Notes: a model not told the origin generated them from the letters alone. Counted from the stretch's first letter, positions 41,973 to 51,988 are shown. The stretch is 61,208 bases of DNA from Halieaceae bacterium (GCA_016744355.1 JADGEN010000011.1:1-61208); one strand, 5' to 3'. Numbers and translations are program-made.

Positions 41973-43508
41973 ATGAGTGAAGTCACTACCCTACATAAGC
42001 ATTCCAGCGCAGCGTGTAAACACATTGATGTGCTGATTGTCGGTGCCGGTATCTCTGGCATTGGCGCCGCACACCACTTGAGCGAAAAATGCCCCGACAA
42101 GAGCTATCTCATCCTGGAGAACAAGGCTTCCTTTGGTGGCACCTGGCGTCAGCACACTTACCCGGGTATTCGTTCCGACAGTGACCTCTACACTTTCGGC
42201 TATGGTTTTAAGCCCTGGACCGGGAAGCCTATCGCATCAGCAGATTCCATTTTAAGTTACATGGGCGATGCGATAGAAGACGATCATATCGATAAACACA
42301 TTCGCTACCAACATCAGGTATTGAATGCTTCCTGGTCCAGCGAAGACCAACTGTGGCTTGTTGAGGCGCGTGACATTGAGGGTGGCGAAGCCGTGCTATT
42401 CAGTTGTAAATTCCTGTGGATGTGCCAGGGCTATTACAAACACGCCAAGGGGTATACGCCCGAGTGGGACGGCATGGCCGACTTCAAGGGGCCCATTGTT
42501 CATCCGCAAACCTGGCCTGAAGATCTGGACTATAAAGGCAAGCGCGTAGTCGTCATCGGCTCCGGTGCGACTGCCGCAACTCTCATCCCAAACATGGCTG
42601 ACGAGTGCTCCCATATCACCATGCTACAACGCTCCCCTACTTACTTCTGGACAGGAGAGAATCGCAATGAATTGGCAGACCAGCTTCGCGAACTTGATGT
42701 GCCTGAAGAGTGGGTGCATGAAATTGTGCGGCGCAGCATTCTCAAACTGGCCGAAGACGTCCAGTCGCTGTCTGTTTCAGATCCAGAAATTATAAAGGAA
42801 GAGCTGTTCAAAGTGATTCGGGAGGCTTTGGGCGATGACTTTGACATGATTCACTTCACGCCCAGCTACCGCCCCTGGCAACAAAGGCTGGCCTACGTGC
42901 CCGATGGTGATCTGTTCGAGGGCATTAAGTCGGGCAAGGTTTCAGTGGTGACTGACCACATCGACCGTTTCACCAAAGATGGCATTCTCACCAAATCCGG
43001 TGAGCTGCTTGAAGCAGATATCATTATCACCGCTACAGGATTTAACCTGTCTGTTATGGGTGACATGGACTTCGATGTGGACGGTGATCCGGTAGACTTT
43101 GCTAAAACATTCACCTACCGCGGCATAATGAACTCAGGTATTCCCAACATGTCCTTCATGTTTGGTTATCTGCGCACCAGCTGGACTATGCGCGTGGACC
43201 TTGTTTGTGATTATGTCTGTAAATTACTCAACCATATGGATGAGATTGGCGCGGGTGTCTGCACAGCGACTTTACGCGAGCAAGATCAGGACATGGATAT
43301 AAGACCCTGGATTGAGGATGAAGAATTTAACGCGGGTTATCTAAAACGCAGCATGCACCTTATGCCAAAGCAAGGTAGTAACGAGGAATGGTCTTTCTGT
43401 CGGGATTACTACGTTGAAAAAGATTTGCTGCCAGCGTTGGATCTCGATGAAGATGTTTTGGTCTACGAGCCAGCGCCAAGCGACAAGCAGGTTAACTCTT
43501 CCCGTTAA
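41973..43508 (+). CDS. Flavin-dependent Baeyer-Villiger-type monooxygenase (EthA-like)
   Basis: A 511-residue class B flavoprotein monooxygenase. The FAD site is VLIVGAGISGIGAAHHL near residue 20, followed by FGGTWRQHTYPGIRSDSD; the Baeyer-Villiger fingerprint FxGxxxHxxxW is seen as FKGPIVHPQTWP; the NADPH site is VVVIGSGATAATL. It converts ketones to esters with NADPH and oxygen, and EthA relatives also oxidise sulfur compounds. AAGAGGA precedes the ATG. Its 3' end overlaps the convergent NUDIX gene by 17 bp. Confidence 0.93.
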   Translation: MSEVTTLHKHSSAACKHIDVLIVGAGISGIGAAHHLSEKCPDKSYLILENKASFGGTWRQHTYPGIRSDSDLYTFGYGFKPWTGKPIASADSILSYMGDAIEDDHIDKHIRYQHQVLNASWSSEDQLWLVEARDIEGGEAVLFSCKFLWMCQGYYKHAKGYTPEWDGMADFKGPIVHPQTWPEDLDYKGKRVVVIGSGATAATLIPNMADECSHITMLQRSPTYFWTGENRNELADQLRELDVPEEWVHEIVRRSILKLAEDVQSLSVSDPEIIKEELFKVIREALGDDFDMIHFTPSYRPWQQRLAYVPDGDLFEGIKSGKVSVVTDHIDRFTKDGILTKSGELLEADIIITATGFNLSVMGDMDFDVDGDPVDFAKTFTYRGIMNSGIPNMSFMFGYLRTSWTMRVDLVCDYVCKLLNHMDEIGAGVCTATLREQDQDMDIRPWIEDEEFNAGYLKRSMHLMPKQGSNEEWSFCRDYYVEKDLLPALDLDEDVLVYEPAPSDKQVNSSR

Positions 43509-44220
43509 AACACGGGAAGTTTTCCTCTACATCTTCAACAACATACTGCCAATAGCCATCCCGCAGCGTCGCCCGATGCTGCGGGCCTTCCTTTGACGCA
43601 TCTCCGGCGTCATAACCAGCGTCGCCTTCAAGCATCAGAACCATCTCATTATTGGCCTTGCCCATAACAGGCAAAACTTCCGCTGGAACAGTTTCAGCTT
43701 CCCCCGTCATTACGTCTGCTACAGTTTGATAGCGCGACAAATAGACCAACGTGAGATAGGTGGGCGGAAACATACCCAAATCGCCGTGTTCATGGCCCTG
43801 CATTGCATCTCTAATCAATATCCATTGAGAGTCGTGAATCTCACTCCCGTCGATAACAACGTCTCCGTCGCAGGCAACAGGTGCTACGTAAAACCAGGTA
43901 GAAAAGCGTTTTGGCTCAACTACCGGAGTGGTCCAGTGACTTAGCTGCAGCATGTCTTCCACACACGGTTGCAGGCCAGACTCTTCCTGTGCTTCCCGCG
44001 CCGCCGCCAATCTAGACGCCGCTTTTTCTTCACCGCCAGCGGCTTCGAGATCTTGCGGGTCAATGGCACCACCGGGAAATACCCACAACCCCCCGGCAAA
44101 CATCAGGGCCTTATTACGCTTCAGCAGCAAAGTTTCCACGCCCTGCGCTCCATCGCGCAAAAGTACTACCGTACTGGCGGGCCGGGGCTTAGCGACTGCT
44201 GCGCTCAAGGCTTGAACCAA
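43492..44220 (-). CDS. NUDIX hydrolase
   Basis: A 242-residue NUDIX-fold hydrolase. The NUDIX box runs GAIDPQDLEAAGGEEKAASR to REAQEESGL with an enlarged loop, as in the larger CoA-pyrophosphatase/ADP-ribose-like group. The start is uncertain: TTG at 44220 or TTG at 44208, the latter overlapping the DUF3604 stop in a TTGA arrangement. Either implies translational coupling with the upstream gene. Substrate unknown. Confidence 0.85.
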   Translation of the reverse strand: MVQALSAAVAKPRPASTVVLLRDGAQGVETLLLKRNKALMFAGGLWVFPGGAIDPQDLEAAGGEEKAASRLAAAREAQEESGLQPCVEDMLQLSHWTTPVVEPKRFSTWFYVAPVACDGDVVIDGSEIHDSQWILIRDAMQGHEHGDLGMFPPTYLTLVYLSRYQTVADVMTGEAETVPAEVLPVMGKANNEMVLMLEGDAGYDAGDASKEGPQHRATLRDGYWQYVVEDVEENFPCFNGKS

Positions 44221-46070
44221 ATGGGAGACGTATAGCCTCGCTCCGTAGTGGTCATCGGTACATTGTCGGGAACCTCCAAGCCAAAACGCTGTGCGTCGTA
44301 GGCGGTCCAGCGGGGAGTGGGGATTTCTATCACTCTGGCGTAATAAAAGGCCTGCTCCTTTGCGTTAAAGTCAGGGTCTTGCCACACGGTTACCAACTCA
44401 GAAGCACCGATCGTATTGGTGAATGTTGCCGCAGCAACATTAACAGTGTCACCCACCGCGGGTAGCTTGCCTTTGCGGTTCAGCTTTCTGTCGCCACCCC
44501 AGGCCACATTGTAAACCTTCTCCTTCACACGACCCTTTTTGTCGTACCAACCCTTCACAATCTGTACGCGATCCAGGTTACCGCCTATAGGGTCACGCAT
44601 AGCGGCAATGAGGAAACTGGGCGACTGCTTGTTGCTACGCTCACGCAGCTCCGCCCCCATGGGAACGCCCTTGGCATAGCCTACATCGGCTAAGTTCGGA
44701 CTTCCTGCATCGGCCGAGGTAAACTCCCAACCGCCAAAAAAACGAATAGTCATTCGACTCCCCGTAGTTCCATAGGTCTCTTTGCGCTCCATTGCGTCCC
44801 ACAAACTTTCGCGCGTATTTTCCTGGGCCCACACAGCTGCGTAACCTGAAGATACTTCCCGCCATGAATAGATGGTGCCATTTTCATTCGACATAAATTT
44901 GTGCATCAGGCGATCAGGCGAGGGCTCGGAACCCGAGTGCTTGCCAAAGAAATTGTCTTCTTGTGCAGTTGCCAAAGACGTGTGAGAGTCTGTACTGCCA
45001 ATCACACCAAACTCAAAAGGGTTAACACCATGTTTGGCTTGATATTCAAGACCTCTCTTTAGTGCCTCACGGGCATACTCAAATTTGAGCATCTCATTAG
45101 TTTTCACTGTACTGTAATCAAGGTTGCCAAAATCCCAGGTTTCGTAATCGGCAAACTCATCATCTGGGGAGAGGAACGGATGAGCCTCACCATCACCTTT
45201 AATTTGTGTTATTTCATACAAAGGTTCCCAGCGCTTGCGTCGCTCTAGATAGTCTTTGTCATAAGCTTTTCCGTCCACTGTCACATCGGCAAACATCATG
45301 CCGTTACTGAGGTTACCGTTGTGGGGAATCGCCAGCACTTTGCCTCCAGTTTCGTTTTCATAACTGGCAAGAGAAGCCCACAGGTCTTCCGGATCGGCAC
45401 TATCGGCCAACGTAAATGGAAGCTCGCCGCGGGCCTTGTCCTCATTGTCACGATAGATAACTACCCGATGTAGATTGTTTCCCTTGATAAGAGAAGTCCA
45501 CTCGTAACCAATAAACGCCGTGAACTTGCCTGGCTCATTATATTTTTCAGCGGCATCGACAACGTCATTCCAAACCGGTGTCATCAGTTCCGGGTCGTTA
45601 GTTTTCCAATCCATTTTCCCCTGAGAAAACCGCCCTATAAGCTCCAGGGCTACGGCACCGCCCTCGCCATTGTTAAGCATTTTATGCCAGCGACGACCTG
45701 TCTCCACACCCATCATTTGGGGTGCGCCCTGCTCCAGCATGTCAAAAAACCCCATGCCATCTGAATGATCGGCTGCGACGAGAAAATCCAGGGGACGTGA
45801 CAAACGAGCCTGCATGCCATGTGTAGTGGTAACTTCCCCACCTTTGGCAAAAATATAGGCTTCATCCAGGCCCAGGCGGTTACCGAAAGCGCCGGCATCC
45901 ATGGATAGCTTGGTATGAAGGTGGGTGTCACCCCAATACAAGTTGCTCGCCTGGTTTTTACCTGCATAGGGGGAGTATTTTACAGCTGCCTCTGACGCCA
46001 CACTCAGCGAACTAGCGCTAATAGTACCGGCGGCCAATGCTGCCACGAGACATTTCAGTTTCGTTTTCAT
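44205..46070 (-). CDS. DUF3604 family secreted protein
   Basis: A 621-residue secreted protein with a signal peptide (MKTKLKCLVAALAAGTISASS). The family motifs are LYWGDTHLHTKLSMDAGAFG and DFLVAADHSDGMGFF, with several His/Asp residues consistent with a PHP-like metal site, and a GSTDSHTS segment later. Members are common in marine Gammaproteobacteria and have no established function; a metal-dependent hydrolase is the likeliest guess. GGAGAGA precedes the ATG. Confidence 0.92.
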   Translation of the reverse strand: MKTKLKCLVAALAAGTISASSLSVASEAAVKYSPYAGKNQASNLYWGDTHLHTKLSMDAGAFGNRLGLDEAYIFAKGGEVTTTHGMQARLSRPLDFLVAADHSDGMGFFDMLEQGAPQMMGVETGRRWHKMLNNGEGGAVALELIGRFSQGKMDWKTNDPELMTPVWNDVVDAAEKYNEPGKFTAFIGYEWTSLIKGNNLHRVVIYRDNEDKARGELPFTLADSADPEDLWASLASYENETGGKVLAIPHNGNLSNGMMFADVTVDGKAYDKDYLERRKRWEPLYEITQIKGDGEAHPFLSPDDEFADYETWDFGNLDYSTVKTNEMLKFEYAREALKRGLEYQAKHGVNPFEFGVIGSTDSHTSLATAQEDNFFGKHSGSEPSPDRLMHKFMSNENGTIYSWREVSSGYAAVWAQENTRESLWDAMERKETYGTTGSRMTIRFFGGWEFTSADAGSPNLADVGYAKGVPMGAELRERSNKQSPSFLIAAMRDPIGGNLDRVQIVKGWYDKKGRVKEKVYNVAWGGDRKLNRKGKLPAVGDTVNVAAATFTNTIGASELVTVWQDPDFNAKEQAFYYARVIEIPTPRWTAYDAQRFGLEVPDNVPMTTTERGYTSPIWFKP

Positions 46071-46097
46071 TGTAATCTCTCCATAATTCAGAATTGT

Positions 46098-46502
46098 TTA
46101 GGTGCAGGCTGTTGCCATCGATAAGTCAAAACCAAAACGCCGTGCAGCCTCTATAGCCCCCTCGCGTGCGGTGGCGCTGCGAGTCAGTACCCATAAGTTG
46201 GCGCAGCGAGTACCAGAGCGACAAAAAGCAAACGCCGGTTTATTTGCATCGTCGAAGAGAGACTCCATTTGACCAAAACCGGCACCTGGAAAATTTCTGG
46301 CTGTAACAGGTAAATGGTAATACTCAAGCCCCGCCTGCTCAGCGGCAGCGAAGATCTCAGCGCTGGTGGGCTGCACCACCTCCTCATGGTCCGGTCTGTT
46401 ATTTATCAAGACCTTAAATCCTGCCTCGGCAATTGCCGCTACATCGGCAACTGAAATCTGACCTGACACTGACAGAGTGTCGCTTAATTTTGCTGCTCTC
46501 AT
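46098..46502 (-). CDS. DUF442/TIGR01244-type phosphatase-like protein
   Basis: A 134-residue cytoplasmic protein of the beta-lactamase-hydrolase-associated phosphatase (DUF442) family, with a Cys-x5-Arg-type loop seen as FCRSGTRCANLW. The N-terminal half VADVAAIAEAGFKVLINNRPDHEEVVQP is typical. ATG 46502 has GAAGG upstream. It lies 27 bp upstream of the DUF3604 gene on the same strand and is probably in that operon. Proposed roles include sulfide/persulfide-related chemistry or tyrosine-phosphatase-like activity; neither is shown here. Confidence 0.85.
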   Translation of the reverse strand: MRAAKLSDTLSVSGQISVADVAAIAEAGFKVLINNRPDHEEVVQPTSAEIFAAAEQAGLEYYHLPVTARNFPGAGFGQMESLFDDANKPAFAFCRSGTRCANLWVLTRSATAREGAIEAARRFGFDLSMATACT

Positions 46503-46616
46503 TTTTACCTTCAATTTATTTGAAAAAACCGAGCGAATCTATACCGTAACGCACAGACATATTCACCAAGCATTCGAATTAACTATAGAGGAGCCATTGC
46601 CAGATAGCCATAATGG

Positions 46617-47720
46617 TTAGTCAATCAGGTCAAACTCCCTCTTTAAAATTTCAATAATCTCGGCTTTGGGATTTTGCGATAGAGTGATTTTCTCACCGGT
46701 TATTTTTTCAGCAATGCCAAGGTAAGTTTCGGATACCTGCATCAGCATCTCTAGCGTCAGTGCATTATCACGGGCCAGCGCCAGCCGCTCATCCATACGC
46801 CCCTTGTTGAGTAGAATATCGGGATCTGGGAAATGATTTAGCAACACCTGGCGAAACCCTTCTTTGGAGTTCTCCACAACACGTCCGTCTCTAAAAGCTG
46901 GCCCGTCCCAAATACGCGATGAGTCCGGCGTTCCCACTTCATCCATATAGATCAGTTTCTCCTGACCTTGCTTGTCCTTCACATAGCCAAATTCAAACTT
47001 GGTGTCGACGAAGATCTGGTCAAGTTTTTCAAGCTCTGAACTAATCACATCGAAACCTTCTTTCAACAATTTCTCGTAGCGATTTATATCGTCGACGCTG
47101 CTGAAGTTGAAGGCTGCATAGTTATTATCGATGTCTGCGCGGGTGATATTGACGTCATCTACCTCAGGCACACCGGGAATCCCCTCGAGAATACCCTTGC
47201 TCGAAGGCGTAATTAATAGCTCGGGGAGCTTCTGGTCTTTATTGAGACCATCGGCAATCTTGATGCCGCAAAACTCGCGCTCGCCCTTCTCGTAGGAGCG
47301 CCACATAGACCCGGTGATGTACTGTCGGGCAATTGCTTCGATCATCACCGGCCTGGCTTTTTGCACTATCCACACAAAAGGGTGTGGTATTTCGAGAATA
47401 TGGCTGTCAGCAAGCCCCTGCTCCCGAAACAAACGAAACCAATGGTTCGAAATGGCGTTTAAGGCCGCGCCCTTTCCCGGCACGCCATTCAATCCGCCTT
47501 CGGCGTGCCAAATACAATCAAACGCAGAAATTCTGTCGCTGATAACCATTATGGCCAACGGCGCATCGGCAGCCACATCGTAGCCACGCTGTTCAATCAG
47601 GCGAGCACTGTCGGCGGCAGTCAGCCAATAGACCGAGCGAACTTTACCACTGTGTACGGGTGCGTCGCTGCGGATAGGAAGATCATCATTTACGGCAAGT
47701 ACGGAGTGTGCGAGTGTCAT
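46617..47720 (-). CDS. purC: Phosphoribosylaminoimidazole-succinocarboxamide synthase
   Basis: PurC joins CAIR and aspartate in step 7 of purine synthesis. This 367-residue protein is the longer form (the E. coli type is about 237). Visible landmarks are GKVRSVYWL near the N terminus, [13 protein letters not shown], the [12 protein letters not shown] substrate loop, and [35 protein letters not shown] 47720 is the family-like start; a GTG/CTG-type start at 47738 is also open. No other pur gene is adjacent. Confidence 0.95.
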   Translation of the reverse strand: MTLAHSVLAVNDDLPIRSDAPVHSGKVRSVYWLTAADSARLIEQRGYDVAADAPLAIMVISDRISAFDCIWHAEGGLNGVPGKGAALNAISNHWFRLFREQGLADSHILEIPHPFVWIVQKARPVMIEAIARQYITGSMWRSYEKGEREFCGIKIADGLNKDQKLPELLITPSSKGILEGIPGVPEVDDVNITRADIDNNYAAFNFSSVDDINRYEKLLKEGFDVISSELEKLDQIFVDTKFEFGYVKDKQGQEKLIYMDEVGTPDSSRIWDGPAFRDGRVVENSKEGFRQVLLNHFPDPDILLNKGRMDERLALARDNALTLEMLMQVSETYLGIAEKITGEKITLSQNPKAEIIEILKREFDLID

Positions 47721-47810
47721 AGTTACTGGGGCTCTCAATGCCCTATTATCGAAAAAAGCGAATATTAGCAGAGCCCAGCATGATAAACTATGGTCACATC
47801 ACACTACTGA

Positions 47811-48248
47811 ATGGCCAGCATGAATACGCAGCAGACACCCTACCAGTTTCTCGGCGAAGACGGCATTAAGAACCTTTGCAATACCTTCTATGACCTAATG
47901 GACACGCGACCTGAGTTCAGTGCTCTGCGCGCCATGCATGCGAAAGATTTGTCGGCAATGAAAATAAAGCTGGCCGAGTATCTAACTGGCTGGATGGGCG
48001 GCCCACCACGCTATGCCGATAAATATGGCACCGTATGCATGACCAGCCCCCACGAGCATTATCACATCGGCCCCGAAGAGCGCGATCAGTGGTTACTGTG
48101 TATGGACAGGGCACTGGTAGAGATTGAAGCCAGTGAAGAGTTGACTCAAATGCTCAAGGTTCCTCTGTTCCGAATCGCCGATGCAGTTCGCAATCGAGAA
48201 GGGCCAAGCGCACAAAAAACCAACTCCGACATTCTGGCTTCTAACTAA
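47811..48248 (+). CDS. Group II truncated haemoglobin
   Basis: A 145-residue globin of the truncated 2/2 group II type. The proximal His lies in SPHEHYHIG, and helix segments such as KNLCNTFYDLM, FSALRAMH and GWMGGPPRYAD are family-like. Such proteins bind oxygen or nitric oxide and may have peroxidase or NO-dioxygenase roles. Two ATG codons at 47811 and 47820 are both possible; neither has a clear ribosome site. Its end is 10 bp from the rhodanese gene on the other strand. Confidence 0.88.
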   Translation: MASMNTQQTPYQFLGEDGIKNLCNTFYDLMDTRPEFSALRAMHAKDLSAMKIKLAEYLTGWMGGPPRYADKYGTVCMTSPHEHYHIGPEERDQWLLCMDRALVEIEASEELTQMLKVPLFRIADAVRNREGPSAQKTNSDILASN

Positions 48249-48258
48249 CTCACACATT

Positions 48259-49077
48259 TCAAAGGTGGCTGCACCAGTCGCTCCAGCTGCCGCTATATAA
48301 AATCGCGTCATCCCTACCCAGTCTGGACAGGGAAAACAAATTCACGCAAGCGGTCACTCCCGAGCCACAGTAGACAAGCAATTGATCCGCTTTAAGCGCA
48401 TCCCCCCAATGCTGACGTTGTGCTTCCTCAGCCAAAAACCTTCCCATGCTATCGCTCACACCTTGCCATGGCCGATTAATCGCACCGGGAATGTGTCCCG
48501 CCACAGGATCGATAGGTTCTTCAAGCCCTTGATAACGCTTTACCTCACGGGAGTCGACCACCGTGCCACCGGTGCCTTGTGCAGCGCGCAGTTCCTGAAT
48601 ATCGCAAACACCACCGAACTTCGCCAATAACTCCACGCCCTCTTCTCCAACATACTCAGCAGGCACAGAGGTGTCAGTCTCCGGCACCCCGCCAATCTGC
48701 AGCCAGGATTGATAACCCCCGTTGAGTAAACTTGGCGGCCTAAACCCCAGAGACTTCATCATCCACCAAAGGCGCGCAGCGTACGCCAAGCGAGAATCGT
48801 CATAAGCTATCACCCGTGTCGTTGGGCCTACGCCCAATTTCGCCAGCACAGCAACAAACTCATTGGCTTCTGGCAGTGGATGCCGTCCTCCATGTTTCTC
48901 CACCGGCGAGGACATATCTTGCTCCAGATCCAGATAGTGCGCACCGGGAATATGGCCTGCTTGATACAAAGCGGCACCCTCCCCCGTATCTGCAAGAGAA
49001 AATCGACAGTCAATTATCACAGTGTCATCCCGGACGGTTATCTTATCGGGATCTATAAGTTGGGCTGTTGCAGACAT
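48259..49077 (-). CDS. sseA: 3-mercaptopyruvate sulfurtransferase-type rhodanese
   Basis: A 272-residue tandem rhodanese. The second domain has the active Cys C237 in YCGSGVTA, the mercaptopyruvate-type loop; the first domain has Asp (AYDDSRLAYAARLWW) at the catalytic place, as is normal for the inactive module. It moves sulfur from 3-mercaptopyruvate or thiosulfate to acceptors. It is convergent with the globin gene. Confidence 0.92.
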   Translation of the reverse strand: MSATAQLIDPDKITVRDDTVIIDCRFSLADTGEGAALYQAGHIPGAHYLDLEQDMSSPVEKHGGRHPLPEANEFVAVLAKLGVGPTTRVIAYDDSRLAYAARLWWMMKSLGFRPPSLLNGGYQSWLQIGGVPETDTSVPAEYVGEEGVELLAKFGGVCDIQELRAAQGTGGTVVDSREVKRYQGLEEPIDPVAGHIPGAINRPWQGVSDSMGRFLAEEAQRQHWGDALKADQLLVYCGSGVTACVNLFSLSRLGRDDAILYSGSWSDWCSHL

Positions 49078-49357
49078 TGGTAGCAGGCCTTTCTAGTTAT
49101 TTAGCTGTCCAAATTGCTTTAAAAGCAACTCAGGCCAAGAGGATTTAGTTTATCTGAACCCCATAAAAAATATCAGGTCCCCATGTTTATAACCGACTAC
49201 GCTAAGCCTATTAGTCCAGTGTCTGGCGAATCCAGTAGGCTTATACTCGTTATTCGGCCGAATCCGAGCCCCTTAGGTGTAGTTTCTGTGCGAAAGAGAT
49301 AAAATTATGAGTTCGCTCTTTACTTTCAGCCCGGTATTTATCGACTAGGATTAAGCC
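49078..49357. other. Intergenic region, 280 bp, with inverted repeat
   Basis: The region lies between the divergent sseA-like and acyl-CoA dehydrogenase genes. A perfect 8-bp inverted repeat, TAAGCCTA (49203-49210) and TAGGCTTA (49236-49243), is present, probably a regulator site. An ATG at 49306 opens a 13-codon frame without a clear ribosome site. The ORF at 49250-49435 on the minus strand is not convincing. Confidence 0.45.
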
Positions 49358-51139
49358 ATGACCATCTATAACGCCCCCACCAATGAGATAAACTTTGTAC
49401 TGAACGAAGTACTTGATATGCAAGCTATCGCACAACTACCCGGCTTTGAAGACGCCACACCCGACATGGTAGATGCCATTGTGGGCGAAGCTGCGCGCTT
49501 TTTTGGCGAAGTACTCGCTCCCAGTAACCAAGCGGCGGATCAACAGGGTTCAAGCCTCGACGGAACCACCGTTATCACAGCCCCCGCACTCGATGGTATC
49601 TACCAGCAAATTGTTGACGCAGGATGGCCCAGCTTGGCAGGCGACCCAAGCTACGGCGGACAGGGACTGCCACAATTGCTGTCTTTTGCGGTGGACGAAA
49701 TGAGCCAAAGTGCCAACATGGGTTTTAGCCTGTGCCCCCTGTTAACCCGAGGTGTAATCACTGCGCTGGCCAAACACGGCAGTGATGAGCAAAAATCACT
49801 TATCTTACCCAAACTTATCTCAGGTGAGTGGACCGGCACCATGAACTTGACCGAGCCACAGGCCGGCACCGATTTAGCCGCCGTTCGCGCCAAGGCTGAG
49901 CCCAATGGTGATCACTACCTGATTAGTGGCCAAAAAATATTCATCACCTGGGGTGACCACGAATACACAGATAACATTATTCACCTGGTCTTGGCGAGAA
50001 CCCCTGGTGCACCCGAGGGCGTAAAAGGAATTTCACTGTTTATCGTTCCGAAGTTTATCGTCAATGAAGACCAGAGCTCAGGTGATCGCAATGATGTTTA
50101 TTGCGTGGGTGTAGAACACAAGCTTGGCATTCACTCCAGCCCCACCTGCAGCCTCGCTTTTGGGGACAACGGTGGCGCCGTGGGCTACATGGTTGGCGAC
50201 GAAGGCCAGGGTCTGGTGTATATGTTTTCCATGATGAACCACGCCCGCCTGTCTGTGGGACTACAAGGCGTTGCTGTCAGCGAACGCGCGTACCAGCAAG
50301 CTGCAAGCTTTGCCAAAGAGCGAATTCAGGGCTCGACACCTGGAAAACGCAGCGCCACTATTATCAACCACCCCGACGTGCGGCGCATGCTGATGCAAAT
50401 GCGTTCTATGACAGAGGCCGCACGAGCCCTCACCTATTCATCGATGGCACATGAAGACACAGCCAACAAAACAGCTGACACTGAGCTATCAGCCTACCAC
50501 CACCGCAGAGTGAACTTGCTTACGCCTCTGGTCAAAGGTTGGTGCACTGAAAGTGCGATGGAAATAACGTCTCTGGGTGTGCAAATTCACGGCGGAATGG
50601 GCTTTATAGAAGAAACCGGTGCTGCACAGCATATGCGAGATGCCCGTATTTTACCGATCTATGAAGGCACCAATGGCATACAGGCACTAGACCTTGTGGG
50701 GCGTAAAATTGGCGCCGATCAAGGCCGGTCGGCTAAAGAACTCATTCAACAATGGAGCGAAACGCTGGAGGAAGTGCGTGCAGCAGGAGCACAGCTGTCC
50801 CCCATTGCCGGGGCCTTACAGAAGGGCATTGAAGCCTGTGAAAGCTGCATTAACACCCTGCTCTCCAATGCTGCCGACGACTGGAGTGCGCCGGGATCTG
50901 CCGCCTACAACATTCTCATGCTGATGGGTACCACCGCAGCGGGAGCATTGATGGCAAAAAGCGCCGTAGCAGCGGCCCGCTTATTGACCAGTGGCGAAGG
51001 CAATTCTGACTTCAATAGCAACAAAATCACAACTGCCATTTTCTTCAGTCAACACGTCATGCCACGTATCGGCGCTTATCTAGCCGCGGCAAGTGCCGGA
51101 TCAGAAGCGATTATGGCATTGGATGAATCTGCATTTTGA
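49358..51139 (+). CDS. Acyl-CoA dehydrogenase with long C-terminal domain (DmdC/FadE-like)
   Basis: A 593-residue acyl-CoA dehydrogenase of the large subgroup that includes 3-methylmercaptopropionyl-CoA dehydrogenase (DmdC). The N terminus (MTIYNAPTNEINFVLNEVLD) is characteristic. The flavin-binding loop is TMNLTEPQAGTD, the catalytic-Glu region carries IYEGTNGIQALDLVGRK, and a C-terminal extra domain of about 150 residues follows. It participates in beta-oxidation; the acyl chain is not predicted. A strong terminator follows the stop. Confidence 0.92.
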   Translation: MTIYNAPTNEINFVLNEVLDMQAIAQLPGFEDATPDMVDAIVGEAARFFGEVLAPSNQAADQQGSSLDGTTVITAPALDGIYQQIVDAGWPSLAGDPSYGGQGLPQLLSFAVDEMSQSANMGFSLCPLLTRGVITALAKHGSDEQKSLILPKLISGEWTGTMNLTEPQAGTDLAAVRAKAEPNGDHYLISGQKIFITWGDHEYTDNIIHLVLARTPGAPEGVKGISLFIVPKFIVNEDQSSGDRNDVYCVGVEHKLGIHSSPTCSLAFGDNGGAVGYMVGDEGQGLVYMFSMMNHARLSVGLQGVAVSERAYQQAASFAKERIQGSTPGKRSATIINHPDVRRMLMQMRSMTEAARALTYSSMAHEDTANKTADTELSAYHHRRVNLLTPLVKGWCTESAMEITSLGVQIHGGMGFIEETGAAQHMRDARILPIYEGTNGIQALDLVGRKIGADQGRSAKELIQQWSETLEEVRAAGAQLSPIAGALQKGIEACESCINTLLSNAADDWSAPGSAAYNILMLMGTTAAGALMAKSAVAAARLLTSGEGNSDFNSNKITTAIFFSQHVMPRIGAYLAAASAGSEAIMALDESAF

Positions 51140-51157
51140 TGGACGTTTTCACATAAC

Positions 51158-51186
51158 AAAAAAAGGGCTCTCAGGAGCCCTTTTTT
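51158..51186. terminator. Bidirectional intrinsic terminator
   Basis: A GGGCTC/GAGCCC stem with a 4-nt loop is flanked by an A-run (left) and a T-run (right), so it can end transcripts from both directions between the acyl-CoA dehydrogenase and the lipoprotein gene. Confidence 0.9.
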
Positions 51187-51205
51187 ATGAAACTAAACCT
51201 GCAGT

Positions 51206-51901
51206 CTACTGAGGCTTTAACTGCAAAGCGGGAGACAATGGGTCGGAGCTGCGTCCCTGCAGTTGTAATATTCCGCGGCGCATGCTGTTGCCCCATGCCT
51301 TGAAAATCAGGTTCACTGCGGGATCTGCAGTTTCCAGATTGTTAAATGCCCAGATATTATCGGTTGACTTGGTATCCACGGAGCGAACCATAACCTCACC
51401 GGATTTGGCATTGATTAGAGCCAGGCTCACCGTGATAGCACCGCCAGTTTTCGATGAAGCTGTAGCAGCCGCTCGCCCCTCATTCGGGTGTATAGCGACA
51501 ATTGTCGTGTGAACAGTCATGTCAGCTTCTTCGCGGGAATTGACAATATTATAAGCGGACTCAAAACTCAGCGCTTCACTAAACTCCTTGATCACCGCAT
51601 TTTGCAGCACGCCCTCTTCAATATCGTTTACGCTCCAGCTATCGTCTGACTTTATACCTTCTGGCTGAATGATCTGCATATTGGAAGTTTTGACGGGTGC
51701 AATAAATACCTTACGGAAGGTACTACCGCCCTTTGAAGACTCCATGTTGACATAGAGTTGATCAGCCTTAGCGTTTCTGGCAACCATAAAGTCAGCGTCA
51801 CCCTGCTCCGGCGTTGCCGCGCGAGTGTCCGGCGTGTTCTGGGCACAACCGCCCAACACAAATGTTGAGGCCAGCAGAGCTGGGAGCAATTTTTTTAACA
51901 T
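51206..51901 (-). CDS. Lipoprotein of unknown family (DUF3313/DUF4410-like)
   Basis: A 231-residue lipoprotein: signal sequence with lipobox LGGC (Cys19 or so), then a beta/alpha body that resembles DUF3313 or DUF4410 lipoproteins (KVFIAPVKTSNMQI, the DIEEGVLQNAVIKEFSEAL helix, AVAAT-type loops). I cannot pin the family. ATG 51901 has AAGG upstream. It is monocistronic and divergent from the TonB receptor. Confidence 0.6.
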   Translation of the reverse strand: MLKKLLPALLASTFVLGGCAQNTPDTRAATPEQGDADFMVARNAKADQLYVNMESSKGGSTFRKVFIAPVKTSNMQIIQPEGIKSDDSWSVNDIEEGVLQNAVIKEFSEALSFESAYNIVNSREEADMTVHTTIVAIHPNEGRAAATASSKTGGAITVSLALINAKSGEVMVRSVDTKSTDNIWAFNNLETADPAVNLIFKAWGNSMRRGILQLQGRSSDPLSPALQLKPQ

Positions 51902-51988
51902 GTGAAGCACCTTTTATCCTTGAGAGTTATTGAGCTACAGCCGATATGCTATACAATCCCGCTTCAATATGTAAGAGGATAAAGCCGC

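Noticed and set aside
49250-49435. 61-residue minus-strand ORF
   Set aside because: Overlaps the acyl-CoA dehydrogenase 5' end and has no coding evidence.
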